A stretch of 64,000 nt of DNA, taken from the NCBI GenBank assembly GCA_002118135.1, contig BDIU01000099.1:434001-498000 (forward strand), in the 5' to 3' direction. The translations under genes were made by a program, and so were the position numbers. Position 1 is the stretch's first letter; each line of letters opens with the position of its first letter. Below are positions 24,064 to 43,319 of this stretch, in pieces. The notes under the pieces were generated by a model that was given only the letters and a program-made list of their open reading frames with translations, had not been told where the DNA came from and made no database searches. The stretch is from Trebouxia sp. TZW2008 (taxonomy: Eukaryota; Chlorophyta; Trebouxiophyceae; Trebouxiales; Trebouxiaceae).

Positions 24064-26914
24064 ATGGTGCAAGTCAGCCCGTCGGCTGCGAATTCTTCAT
24101 CGGCTGACGATATACCCATCATCAGAAGCCAAGTTGCGACTCTATGGTAAGAATTATTGCCGATTTCTCGCAAGAATGACCAGCCAGCAGTCAGCCAGAT
24201 CAGCCTGCCGTTCACACCCACTGTTGCAGGTTTAACCGGTTCGCACAAGGCATCTACATCACTCTGCCTTACACATTGAGTGTCTTCATGGTGAGGTCCT
24301 TTGAAGCTGACGACGCGTCGGAGGAATCTGTTGGACGCAAGACAGGCTTGCTGGTAAGCTCAGGCAGCTGAAACCAGTATACACTGTGAAGTCAGCTCAA
24401 GTTGTCTGTTTATGCAGGCGGCAGCTGCTTCTGTGGGCCAGTGCCTCAGCTCTTTCATGTGGGGCACCATTAGCGATTACATTGGCAGAAAGGTCTGTTT
24501 AGAGCACAGCATTGTCTCTGCTGGTCACCACCTAGTGTATGGCTGAAGCTTTGTGACTGCTGCAGCCAGTGCTAATGGTCGGCAACATGTCAGCATGCAT
24601 CTCTGTGACCGCGCTTGGCCTGGCACCAAACTATGCAGCAGCCATGGCTTCACGCTTTGTAGGGGGCCTGTTCACTTCCAGCACTGGGGTGTGAGTTCTT
24701 CTTCCAAAGCATGAGTTTGGCTGCGTGATACGCAGTGCGTTAAGATCTGCATTTGTGCCATTTCTTGTGGTCACTTTTGTCTTGACAGCAATTGCCGCAA
24801 CACAAGGCAGCCTTCGATTGTTTGCAGCTGTATGTGCAATTTTGGGTGGCTGCTGTATCATGACATGCTGCTGTCTGAGATTGTTGCTGCAACATGCTTG
24901 GGAATGGCCACATGCAAGAGCAGCACTATTATCTCATCGTTCCCTTATAATGATAAATGCAGTGCTTTCTGAGAAATTTCTTTACATTGAGTGTGTGCTC
25001 AATCAGAATTGCTGACTGCATGTGGAGCGCATCAACTGGTTTGCAACTCTTCGTGCTCAAACAAGAGCGTCCTGAATTCAAGCTATATCATGTTGAGAAT
25101 GTACTTTTTGCCAACCCTTGTGACCATTGCATGCAATTTCACATCCACCCTGCTGTGCAGGTCAATCAAGTCCATCGTTGCAGAGTCGTACGGCCCTGTT
25201 GGACAGGCAAAGCTAATTGGGTACACTACAGCAGGCTATAGCATAGGCACCATTGCAGGCCCTACCATTGGAGGCGCCTTGGCCTTTCCATGTGACACAC
25301 TATTGTCAGGCTCCACTTGGTGTCACCCTGACTCTTGGCTAGTCACAAGGTGCGCGGCTGATATGTGCAATCTCATTTAGCAAGTGCTTTTTGCAGTTTC
25401 TTTTGAGGTTGTCATGCAAGTAGTGATAACTTGACTGCCAGGATCTTGAAGGCAACAGCAGAAAGCTGCATGCAGAAGATAGTCGCAAGTGCAAATCTGC
25501 CTCAGTGTCATGTCTTGTGCCCTTCTCAGCCTAAAGTCATTGTACCTTATCAAGTTATTCACCCATTGCACAGAAACTGTTTGCCATCATCATGTTTCAG
25601 AACACATTGGCAATGCAAAGTGTCAAATGCTGGAGCAACTTTTACTGTATTAAATGCTGCAGGCCATTCTTATTGCCTTGCTTGGTCTCAGCATCTATGT
25701 CAGCCTTGGCTTTTGTGAGCAACACCTTGCTCATGTCTGAAACAAACCCCCGCTTCACCTCTTCCAGCTACTCAAAGCTCAGCAACAGCAATGACACAGA
25801 GCAGGGCATACAACGACAGCAGCATGCAACTGCCAGCTCTGCGGCTGAGAATGCCATCAAAGCAGAAGGGTCTGATTTGCAAGCGCCTGGTTTTACGTCA
25901 CCGAGCAGTGCAAATTATGTTCAGCTTACAGTGTTGGAATCTGCGACGCCTTCTGGCACAGTTGCAGACTCTGCAGATGTGTCTCAACATGTTGAGCATG
26001 TTCCAGAAACAAACTTACAGAGGCAGCATGGCATGCAACAATTTGTTGACGCCAGCCATACTTCTGCCTTGCATCAGAGCCATCGCAAATTGGAGTCGCC
26101 AGAAGAGAATGACGAGACAGACAGCACTCAGACTGAGACAGCGCATCTGTTGTCATTTCCCCGACGCACATCCAGCCAAGAAGAAGAAGAGGAGCAAGAA
26201 GAAGCAGGACAGCAGCAACAGCAGCAGCAGCAAACTCAGCATGCAGTCCGCAGCAACAGGAACGACCTTAATCCCAAAGTTGGTGAAGAACTTGCCTGGT
26301 ACAAACAAGGGCTTGTGCTGGTGTGCCTTGCCGGCGGGGGACTGATTGTGTTGTGTGTAAACTACTTAGATGAATTAGCACCAATTTTTGCATCAGCTCA
26401 AGCCTCACAGGGCGGGCTAGGAATGACAGCTAGCGCGTTTGCTTGGCCCCTAGCATTTGGAGGGGCCATGCTAATGCTATACTCAATTTTTGCGTACCCA
26501 GAACTGCAGAAAAAGTGGGGCCGTATGTACTGTTGCCAAGTAGGGTTGCTGGCATCAGCATGTGCGGCGCTGCTGATCCCCACATCTCATTTCTTTGCAA
26601 GCTATTGGTGGCTTGCACAAATGTTTATGTTTGTGGCAATTGGCATTCGCAGCATTGCAAAGGTGACCTCGCTCAGTAGTTCCACCATCATTGTGAATAC
26701 AGTTGCCCCAATGAGTCAGATTGGATCTGTCAATGGTGCTGGTCAAACGCTGAATGCATTGGCTAGATCTGTGGGCCCCTTGGTTGCTGGTGTTATCTGG
26801 GGCACAAGCGCTAGCAGCCACATTCCTGGCAAGCAGTACTTGCCTTTCATTGGGAGCATCTGCTTGCTCATGATAACGCTTGGCCTATACACGCGCATCA
26901 AGCTACAGGATTGA
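24064..26914 (+). CDS. MFS transporter, ZIFL-like
   Basis: Exons 24064-24146, 24230-24353, 24418-24492, 24566-24690, 25161-25319 and 25663-26914 join in phase to 605 residues. The start ATG precedes a short polar leader and the first membrane segment (FNRFAQGIYITLPYTLSVFM). The signature loop GTISDYIGRK matches the MFS G-x-x-x-D-x-x-G-R-K motif. FVGGLFTSSTG and SIGTIAGPTIGGALA follow, as in plant ZINC INDUCED FACILITATOR-LIKE proteins (proton-coupled carriers of small organic or metal-binding solutes). Between TM6 and TM7 lies an unusually long hydrophilic loop of about 190 residues with E-rich and poly-Q stretches (about 26170-26240). Six more membrane segments follow, including PMSQIGSVNGAGQTLNALAR. 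It probably sits in the plasma or vacuolar membrane. The substrate cannot be read from sequence. Confidence 0.85.
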
Positions 26915-27412
26915 CTGTATATCTTGACTGCAGCTGATAAACTTGTTCGACATATGTTTTGCCAAGCAGCTTGCAGCCCTGTATTTTGTACTTTTGCCCG
27001 CATGCAGACTTGCTGGTGGTGTGCATCCATTGGCAAATAGGCATGTGCGCTGAAGTCGACTTGTGACTTGACTTGAGCTAGCTTTCTGATGGTGTTCTGA
27101 CGATTTTCAAGTTTGTGCGTGAAAGCAGTTGAGGTACGCTTGTTAATGTCAGAAATACATGCGTGTCCTTGTGAACTGTGACAATGTGCTTTCTAACAGA
27201 AAAGGGTAGATGATACCTTTCAGGCGAAAGACTTTCGTGAAAACGCATTTTTAACCAGATCAGATGTTGTGGATATGCTTATGCCACATTTGCGCCAAAT
27301 GCTTGTTTGCCCTGCAGTACGTCAAGTAGAGCGCTATGCTGATGCATGGAATTACCACGTTTTGCTTTTAAACTGGACACGTCACAGGACAATTACCAGG
27401 CCCTAAATGAAA
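26915..27412. other. Convergent intergenic region
   Basis: This stretch lies between the 3' end of the MFS gene and the 3' end of the thioredoxin-like gene. No gene or clear repeat is seen. Short plus-strand frames (for example at 27346) overlap the last exons of the minus-strand gene and are not supported. Confidence 0.6.
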
Positions 27413-29146
27413 TCACTCCGAAGTTTCTATCCTTCCTGAAAGTTGCCCCATCTTCAGACTACTCCACTTCCACATGCGCTGAATATATATTTTTTTGCAT
27501 AAGCACTCAGCCAAAGCAAACACCTGACAGCACACATCTCTGGTGAGCTTGCCAGTTTGTTCACATGCATTGCGCCCCAAAAAATGCAATTGACGCAGCA
27601 AAGGCTGTACATTAGCATAGCTCACTGTACAAGTGAGACTGTGGTGGTGAGAGAAGGCCATACCACAATGGCATCAGCTATCAGTGTCAAAGGAGCAGTT
27701 ACTAAACTCTGCATCTTGTCATGACTGGCTGTGGCAACCTGCACAAACGCACCACAACTGTAAAAACAGCCATAGATGCTGTGATATGCTTGATAAGCGC
27801 ATGGTTTCGACCACCGCGTGAAATATAAGGTATACAAAAAGGCTGCATATGGCAAGCCTGAGACTTGTTATTCAGGTCTGTCCATGCCTTTACCTGCTGA
27901 GGTGCTTGTGTGAATGGTGTCTTCTGTAGGTCAAATGCTGGATGGCCTGGCTGCTGCATTGGCAGTGTAGCAAGGCCCTGCAGACAGATGCTCAGTTGCT
28001 AGAAGTGTTTCTTCTGAGTTGGCAACAGTCAGTCACAATGTGACACTCTGCGCAGACATATGGCATTCTGATCAAACATGTGGCGTTCATAACATTCTGG
28101 TGAGACGTGTGCTGAGTTGATTGAGTGATTGATGGATTGATTGATTGGCCGGTCGGTCGGTCGGTCGGTCGGTCGGTCGGTCGGTCGGTCGATTGAATGA
28201 ATGACTGATTGCCTGAATAAGAGCCTTGATGCAAATCACATAGCATCATCACCATGTCAGTCCATGCAAGCGACCATGCTGATGTTACACTTACAATGCA
28301 TGACAAGCACAGCGAAGGTCACTTTTGCATGACATGATGGCGAGTGCACACAGCCTGCGCTCACCGTGTTGTTGGTGATATACTTTGTCAGTGCTGACAG
28401 GGTGAAGTCTCCTGAATAGGTCAGCCTCTTGTCCTACACTCCATTTGCATACATCAGGATGCTACACAGGGCAACACTGCATCAACGGAAATGTGATGCC
28501 CAGCACAGGCTTCTGCATCAGCAGATGCAGCACCATAACATGTGACAAAAATGAATCAAAATGTGGCGCTCAGTCTACTCTCACCTGTGTATGTAATCGC
28601 ACCACTGGGGTAGAAGAGACGCCCATTCTGGTCAAGTCCGCATAGCTTGATTCAGCTATGTCAGCCTTGACGAATTGGATTGACTCATCTGAGTAATGCA
28701 TTGCAACCTCCGCCATCATTGGCAGCAGCGCTTGGGAGAAAGGGCATTGCTTGCCAAAGAAGGTGATAACGTATGCAAGTTGAAGGCTTGAAGCCTTGGA
28801 CTGGTTTTTCCGCCACCAGGCAAAGTGAGTGTTGAGTCTGCACATGATGCAGTGGAAGCTTGATACATTCCCTCGACAAGGCGTTTGATGGCTTGAACGT
28901 ATGTCAGGCTTTAGTAGCTCAAGCATACCGCTGACCAGACAGTGAGAGGTGATTGTTATTGGAAGGAAAAGCTGTAGGCAGGCAAACTTTCCATTCTGGC
29001 GGCAGCAGGACACGGTCCCCATGAAGCGCCATTTGCAGCGAGGTAGGGCAGCTTTCAGAATCCTCTGATATCGCTGACGCTGACGAGGCTAGCAAGCTCA
29101 ACATCGTCAGTGCAGGAAGCACATGCACAACGTGTGTGCAGCGCAT
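27413..29146 (-). CDS. Secreted/ER thioredoxin-like protein with CxxS site
   Basis: Exons (minus): 29146-28929, 28837-28585, 28433-28365, 27977-27894, 27738-27664, 27604-27524, 27478-27413. All phases agree; 281 residues. The start at 29146 gives a signal peptide (MRCTHVVHVLPALTM.. to SSASA). The second and third exons form a thioredoxin fold: LAYVITFFGKQCPFSQALLP carries the active site as C-P-F-S, then VKADIAESSYADLTRMGV, the cis-Pro loop SSTPVVRLH, and YSGDFTLSALTKYI. CxxS domains occur in ERp44 and related proteins that hold mixed disulfides rather than act as full oxidases. The last 100 residues are not recognised and lack a KDEL-type signal. The four terminal exons are small and all in phase 0; they are supported by splice signals only. 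Confidence 0.7.
28148..28192. repeat. (CGGT)n microsatellite
   Basis: About eleven units of the tetranucleotide ggtc lie in the intron 27978-28364 of the thioredoxin-like gene, flanked by degenerate gattgatt units. Confidence 0.95.
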
Positions 29147-29900
29147 ACTTGTCAATTGGGGCTTTGCATTTCAGCAGCACATTTGCCGGCTTTGCCTTAT
29201 TCTTTCGGCCGCAATACTCTTTGCATTGACTGCCGGATCACAGCGTATTTTTCACCAGGTGATCCTACTAGCATGCATCCACGGGCAAACCGTGCACTCT
29301 GTTACGTACGACTAGCACCGACAGGGACCTGCTCTTAGGCACGTCCTAACGCGACGCTAAATGCCGCAAACATGAGGGAAGTGGGCTGTCTAGGCTCTGA
29401 TACGCAGCCTAGACAGCCCAGACGAAAACGCAAACCCCCCCCCCCAACCCCACCCCCGACACAAGACCCACTGTGATTGTCAATGATGCCGGACTAGGTT
29501 TCCAGTAATATGCTGTAGGTGTATCTGCATGAGTGGCCACCTTGGTCAAAAGCCGCTTGAGCTTCATTTGCTCGTGGGTTGAGCTATAGCAAAGCATGGG
29601 TTGCAAATGTAATGCCAGAGTGATAATAAGAGGCTGCACTGGCTGAAATCTTGCGGAACATGGCTGCAATTGCTTCCTGGACTGCTTGCAAGGACAGCAG
29701 CTCCCCTGATGGTGCTTTGACAAAGCACAAACTGCTCTACGCTTTGAAGGAATCATGCTTACTAGCCATCTTCAGCACCATTGCTGTCAGTCTGATTGTG
29801 TAGCTGGCTGTGCCAAATCTGCTTGTCTGTTGTAGTACGAGCTGTAGACATCTTGACATTGCACAGCTGCAAAGCTAGTTGTTTGCTACATGTATGGGTT
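29147..29900. other. Intergenic region between thioredoxin-like and methyltransferase genes
   Basis: This is upstream of the thioredoxin-like gene and downstream of the methyltransferase. It contains a C run at about 29434-29442. Around 29350-29420 the block ggctgtctaggctctgatac is followed by the near inverted cgcagcctagacagccc, a hairpin of about 12 bp per arm. A minus frame of 115 codons (29409-29756) is low in coding character and is not called. Confidence 0.5.
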
Positions 29901-32900
29901 TCAGACATTTTGGCGCTGCACAGCTGCAAAGCTGTAGAAGGGCAGAATCTGAGTGTTGCTTTCATCCCAGGCCAGGTGGGGCAGAATGAGGGATACAATG
30001 TCCCTGCACACACCAACAAGCTCACGTTGCTAAAGTTTGATTGCAAACCTGCGCTTGCTAGCAGGGCAGGTTTGCGTTTGATGCATGGCAGCAGACTGTC
30101 ATGATAAACACATTCACTCATTTGCCAAAAGCGCATGCCCAGGCAAATACAGGAGCAACAAACTGTGTCCAACCAGTTTGGTCTTTGACAGGTCTAGGCC
30201 ATGTCCAAATCATGAACATGGAGGTTGGCCAGGGGATTGTATGTGATGATTTGCCCTCCGGACGTCCCTTGGATTGTCCCAGAGCTTGTCATGACAGTCA
30301 AGATATTGCTGCACATTACACATGCATGATGTTGCAATGGTAGAAATTGCATTCCAAATGCAACAGGTACACTCACCTTTGCGTTGGTACTAGACAGACT
30401 TGAACAGAATGCTTTGGAGGTAATTTGCTGCTGCTGTGTTCACCTAGCAGGGTCACAGAAGCTCACCAGCAAGCACAATAATGCACATGATGCTACTGCT
30501 GATGGTGACAAGTCGTTACAATGACAAGCATGAAAGTCACCTGGGGTTGAGCAGCGTCACCAACTTCATGCCATGTTGGCTCAAGACTTTGCTGAGTGAG
30601 GCTGAGGATGGTTCCAGCCCTGACAGGAATGGCTCACCCTTTATGGCTACCACCTAAAGAAAATGCGCTACACTCGCAATCAACTTCATGGGTCTCAGAA
30701 CATACAATCAAGTCATGCAGAGAAGACAAGAAAAAGAGAGTTTGCGCCTTTGGCATCATGATGGGAGCCACTAGGAAAGCATCAAGATGGGAGCTACTTT
30801 GAAAGCAGCCTCAAGCAAAGTCATGCTGTCATTGAACAGATGCACCCAGTAATAGAAATAGAATTTACGCAGGTGGACATCAACGCTGGAGTTACTCAAG
30901 TTGTGAAGCACATGATTGTGATTGCCGAATCTTGAAAGGGAGAAGAAACAGCCTGGATGCACCTGTGTAACTGCAGCAGAGCACTTGAAAGGAGCAAAAC
31001 ACTTGCAAATCAGCTTTCTCCTGGGCAGCACACACCTAGCACTTGTGTGGGCACATGGACCAATGATCACTGGGATGACCCACCTTGGCTGTGTTGTCAT
31101 AGCCAACAGCTGCTGTCCTGCCTTCCAGCACATCCAAGTGCAGGAAGTCGAAGAAGAACTGGCTGCAAGGCACAGCCAAGGCAGCCACGTCAGCAAACAG
31201 CTGCTCCACAGCTGCCTGCAACCAGCAAGTTGAGTAAATTTAGATTTTTTTTTTAGCGACAGGATTTCACAGATTTCACGGTTTTATAGGAACTGTAATC
31301 TTGTTTGTCTGTTTAGTTCGCCTGGATTTACACCATTGTCCTGAACATCAGCGCATGGTGCCAAGCATGAATTGCCTGGATGTCAACAAGCACTTGTGCA
31401 TGGAAAACGCAAGCTTGTAGTGTGGAGATGCACCTACGAAAGGTGAGACAAAGCTGGGCAGAAAGCATGCACTTGTCTGTGTGTGACACCAGGTGTCCCC
31501 AAGCAGTTGAAACAAGCATCTGTAGCACAGGAACAATGCGTGAGCAGAAGCGGCTGACTACCCTGTGAACAAAAGCTGCAAAAGCTTTGTCTCATCTGAT
31601 TGCAAACTAGCATTCTCACAACACAGCTGCATTGCAAGGACGGTTCGCTGACATGGCCAAATATCCAACGCATGGATCTGATATTGTGTGTCAAGGCACA
31701 GAGGGCTTGAGTTGACAACCAAGAGCATTGCGCTTACCTGGGGGAGATAGTACAGAAGGCCTTCACAGATGAAGAGAGATGGCTTGGCTGGGTCAAAGCC
31801 AGTGCCTTCCAGCGCCTCGCTCAGAGAAAGCTTTGACAAGTCAGCACCCACAAAGACTGGCCTGGGAAACTGCAGTACATAGTCATCAGCTTAAAAACAC
31901 GAAAACACTCAGTACCATAAACAGGAGTTGAACAAGTTTGAGTAAAGGCATGCCACATATATAGGCTCTTCTGCACTCAGAGAAAGCTTTGACAAGTCAG
32001 CACCCACAAAGACTGGCCCAGGAAACTGCAGTACACAGTCATCAGCTCAACAAGAGGGAAACCCAGTGCTGAACAAGGCTGTTTTCAGGTCAGAACCATA
32101 AAATGGAGTTGGAACACTTTGAGCAGAAGCCATGCCAAATATATAGGCTCTTCTGCACTCAGAGAAAGCTTTGACAGGTCAGCACCCACAAAGACTGGCC
32201 CGGGAAATTGCAGTACAAAGTCATCAGCTCAACAAGAGGGAAACCCAGTGCTGAACAAGGCTGTTTTCAGGTCAGAACCAAAAAGGGAGTTGGAATACTT
32301 TGAGCAGAAGCCATGCCAAATATATAGGCTCTTCTGCACTCAGAGACAGCTTTGAAAGGTCAGCGCCCACAAAGACTGGTCTGGGAAACTGCAATACAAA
32401 GGCATCTGCTTGAAGAAGAAACGACACCAGTGTCGATCAAGGCTGTTAAAAGGTAGGCAGCATGAAGCAAAGTTGGCATAGTTTGAGCAAAGCCATGCCA
32501 AGTGTAGCATGAACTATTTGCAGCGCCTCTGGTGCATAATCACATGCTTGTTGATACTTGCGCCCACAGCCATGGAGCAAGCCAACACGCACATGCACTA
32601 TCGCTGTCACAACATGCATGTAACTTTTTTGGCTGCAGGTGACAAAAGCCTATCACACCATTTGCTCATGCATTGTCAAAATGGGTAGGAGTTCCAACAG
32701 CTGCTGAGCACCACCTTGCAATGTTATGTGAGCAGAATGAAAGTGCAGACTACTCACCTTTTTCGCATCAGGCAGCACCTTCTGGACCAACTTCTGCTTC
32801 AAGGCTGAAGCATGTGGGAGGTCAATCTCGTAGAACTGCACACAACAGCAAGCTTATATTGCCATCAGAGCAACTTAAGTTTGACGTTACAGCTTGTGCG

Positions 32901-34031
32901 GATTGCGCAAAGGTGCCCGCTCAGCTACTGAATGGCTTTGCTGCAGTATGCATGTCCATAACACGGCTTGATGTAGATGTGTAGTCTGGCAGTGGCACCA
33001 CATTTTGTGTGCTCATAGCATGCTGCAAGTCAAGTCTATCTGCATCAGACATGCCTGCTTGCATGTCATGGCGTTTGTTGCAGAGTGCGACACGATTTAC
33101 AGGATGTCTGTTTGTAACAAGAACACTTGATGTCAGGACATTCTCACTGTAAGAACGATGCAGTTGGGAGCCAATCACGGTGTTCTGACTGCAGTGGTGC
33201 CTCTGATCAAAGACCAATTCATGCAAGGGCAATTTTTTTGCTACCCAAAGCAGTCGCCATACCTTCAGGCCAGCCTCATGCAACCTATAGGCTCTGCTGT
33301 CAAAACCAGCTGCAATGATGACAATCTGAGACAAGCCTGACGGCTTGGCGCCTTGTACAGCTTGATCAAACCATGTTGTGCGTGCATCAATGTAGTTTGC
33401 TGTTCCAGGAGAACCATGCTTTGGATGTTCTGTCACCCCCTGTTGAGCCAGCAACAAATTCGTTCAATCAACGAATCAACGAAAAGTCTTGCTGGGCAGG
33501 CTTTAGAACCCACCAACCAGGTATGTACAGATGCACTTAATTGCTTCCAAAACAGCTCAGCAGCAGAAAAGCTGATGTATCAGATCTGATTGGGCCAAAG
33601 CAGCACTTACCTTGTATGCTGACAAACAACACGGCAGGCACTTGTTGACACAGCTCCTGCACCAAGGATAAAGTCAACTGAGCTGAGTGCCTTCCAGTTT
33701 GTGCTACCATAGAATTACCACTTGCAGGTAGGAGCAATAAAGTACCTGACTGGCATGAGTGTGTTTCGGAAAAGAGCTGCAACATCATCTTGGTTGGTGT
33801 TTGGGCAATGCATGTCTCGATTCATGGTGCGGAATATGAGCTGCAAACAAGTCGCTAGCCCCAGTGATCAGTACTGATCAAAAGCCGGAAAGCCCTGTTT
33901 GAGCCCTTCAAGCTGCCAACAGTTCGTACCATATTGTAGTTGGTTGGCATGAATTTCGTCAGGAAGCCCAGCAGACCACCCTTGGTCTTTTGGTGGTCCT
34001 TGGCAACCGAGCCAGCAGGTATTTCAGGCAT
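29901..34031 (-). CDS. LCMT-like SAM-dependent methyltransferase
   Basis: Exons (minus): 34031-33930, 33840-33746, 33656-33611, 33439-33263, 32835-32758, 31869-31738, 31215-31084, 30653-30541, 30003-29901; 325 residues with consistent phases. The core matches the leucine-carboxyl-methyltransferase-like family: ARTTWFDQAV, motif I IVIIAAGFDSRAYRL (SAM-binding glycine loop with D), FYEIDLPH (acidic residue after beta-2), VFVGADLS, ICEGLLYYLP (motif around the E-G-L-x-x-Y-L box) and LILPHLAWDESNTQILPFYS at the end. The substrate is unknown: family members methylate PP2A carboxyl termini or small acids, and many bacterial and plant relatives are uncharacterised. The first three exons are less certain; a leader exon upstream (open frame 34350-34063) could add a transit peptide. 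Confidence 0.8.
31965..32400 (-). repeat. Three tandem copies of a methyltransferase exon border
   Basis: Upstream (in gene sense) of exon 31869-31738 lie three copies of its first 70 bp plus intron, at about 32400-32335, 32225-32155 and 32040-31965, with a period of about 180-190 bp. They share agaaagctttgacaagtcag, gcacccacaaagactgg and atatataggctcttctgcac. The copies are very similar to one another, so some duplications are recent. None reaches the donor side of the exon. Confidence 0.9.
33080..33260. repeat. Dispersed noncoding repeat, copy 3
   Basis: It contains gagccaatcacggtgttctg, ctgcagtggtgcctctg and caagggcaatttttttgc, aligned with 16875-17070 and 52895-53065. It lies in the intron 33262-32836 of the methyltransferase gene. 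Confidence 0.5.
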
Positions 34032-34566
34032 GTTGACTGTAGGATGAAGTCGTTGCTGAACGTCAGAATTTGATGACAGTTGTTGTGGCCTTTTCGCGAG
34101 CCCTGCTGGAGAGAAATTGTTTCTGTAAGCGCTGAAAGCGCGACTGGCAGGCTGTGTTGGCGAGAAAGATCAGATAGCTACAGCCTTGGTTCGCATCTTT
34201 TGTGCGCCAACTGGTTCGCTGCCAATGCCTCTGCCGAAGCGAATGCGTGCCATTCACGGCGTGGCATTGGCTTGTCCTGTGCGAGTTCGGACATCCAAGG
34301 ACATTGCTCTGCTTTGCCATACGAGATGAAGTTGAAGAAGAGACCTGCACCGCAGTGATGGTCCGTTGGATTTGCGTCTCGGTTTTATGCTCTAGTTTGA
34401 CCGGGCCTTGTTAGGGCGTACCGAAAGCAAGGCGACACGACTTGCACGTTCTGGTAGCCAATAGCATGCCCGAGTAGTCGGACTGTCTTCGCGGTCTCGG
34501 CTGCAGTGCCTCGGCAACATGTCGGATTTGCATGCGCTATAAAGCTTGCATCGGGTCTCGGGATAG
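34032..34566. promoter_or_regulatory. Divergent intergenic region (methyltransferase / malic enzyme)
   Basis: The two starts face away from each other about 535 bp apart, or about 215 bp if the methyltransferase has an extra leader exon starting at 34350. The stretch is richer in CpG than its surroundings, as expected for a shared promoter. A tataaa lies at 34538-34543, close to the malic enzyme ATG. Promoter function is inferred from position only. Confidence 0.45.
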
Positions 34567-42328
<7,762 letters not shown>

Positions 42329-43319
42329 AGCTGTCTTTCGTCTTTGACTGGTTAAAGTGTGTCAGATATGAAAGTAGTTTCATAAAAGTTCTTTTTAAGC
42401 AAGGACAGAGAGGGAGCCCAGTGGTATTGTGCGTGCTTGATGTCAGCATGCAAACACTGGTGTATTGTCAGCTGCTGCGATTGTCGACGGCGGCGAAGCT
42501 TGACCAATGCGTTTCACATGCAACTGCAGCGTGTACACCTTGTAGAAGCATTTAACTGTTCAATTCCTCCAGGTGAACTTCACATGCCGGGTGACGACCT
42601 GAACGGCCTGGCACTTCACCACACAAAGACGTGTCGCGTCACAGATTTTGTGGCGCGTGCGGGTTGGTTCAGAACAACATGCATTTGAGGACAGCAAGCG
42701 AGAAAGCTCTAGCTTGCAGACACAAATCGGTGTCGCGCGATGGCCACAAAAGCAGCCTCACTTTCTAAAAGCGTTGACCTTGACCCGACCTTAAGCTACT
42801 TGTCAACGTACACAATACACATCTCGACTTGCCTCGAAAGCCAGGACAGGGCTTGAGTGACAGAGCACACTGCCTCCCAGACACAGGTCGCGCCGCGTGG
42901 GCCATAGGCTTCGCAATTTGGGCGTGCTCACCCGATCTCTAGCTTTGGGGCATGCTCAGTGCACTCGGAGGGTCGCACAAGCTAGGTGTTTGTCGGGCTT
43001 TGCACTTCCGAGGTGACGCGCGCTTCAAATTGACAGGCTGAGTCTGCATTGACGACTTGGAGACGGCATACTTGAAACAAGTTACTCCAATGTGTGAAGG
43101 TGCTGCCTGTGGTCCACCTGCAAGCAATGGTGCTCCTGGCTGCTTGCAGGTGGATCACAGGGCCCTTCAGAAATACTTGTCAATTCACTTTGTACTCGGA
43201 ATATACAGCAAGTTTTAGCACCAAACTTACAAGCAGCACTCAGGCTGAAGTCAAAACGCAGTACAAAAATACCTTCAGTCAAGCATTCAGATAAGCAAGC
43301 CTCTTCAGATGCAAGTCAG
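42329..43319. other. Intergenic region before the VTT protein gene
   Basis: No gene is supported. Several short open frames exist on both strands without family features. The last 200 bp should contain the promoter and leader of the 43320 gene. A direct duplication caagcaatggtgctcctggc / gcttgcaggtgga is visible around 43110-43160. Confidence 0.5.

Noticed and set aside
28148..28192. Possible CRISPR-like or minisatellite array
   Set aside because: It is a plain tetranucleotide microsatellite with no spacers. No CRISPR array was seen anywhere in the window.
29409..29756. Minus-strand frame of 115 codons between two genes
   Set aside because: No family resemblance, biased Cys/Pro/Gln composition, partly over a C run, and no splice partner found.
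30200..30345. Additional methyltransferase exon or copy on the minus strand
   Set aside because: It has an acceptor-like tgcag and an open tail, but the conserved family end lies in 30003-29901 and joins directly in phase. The similarity to that exon is too weak to call a copy.
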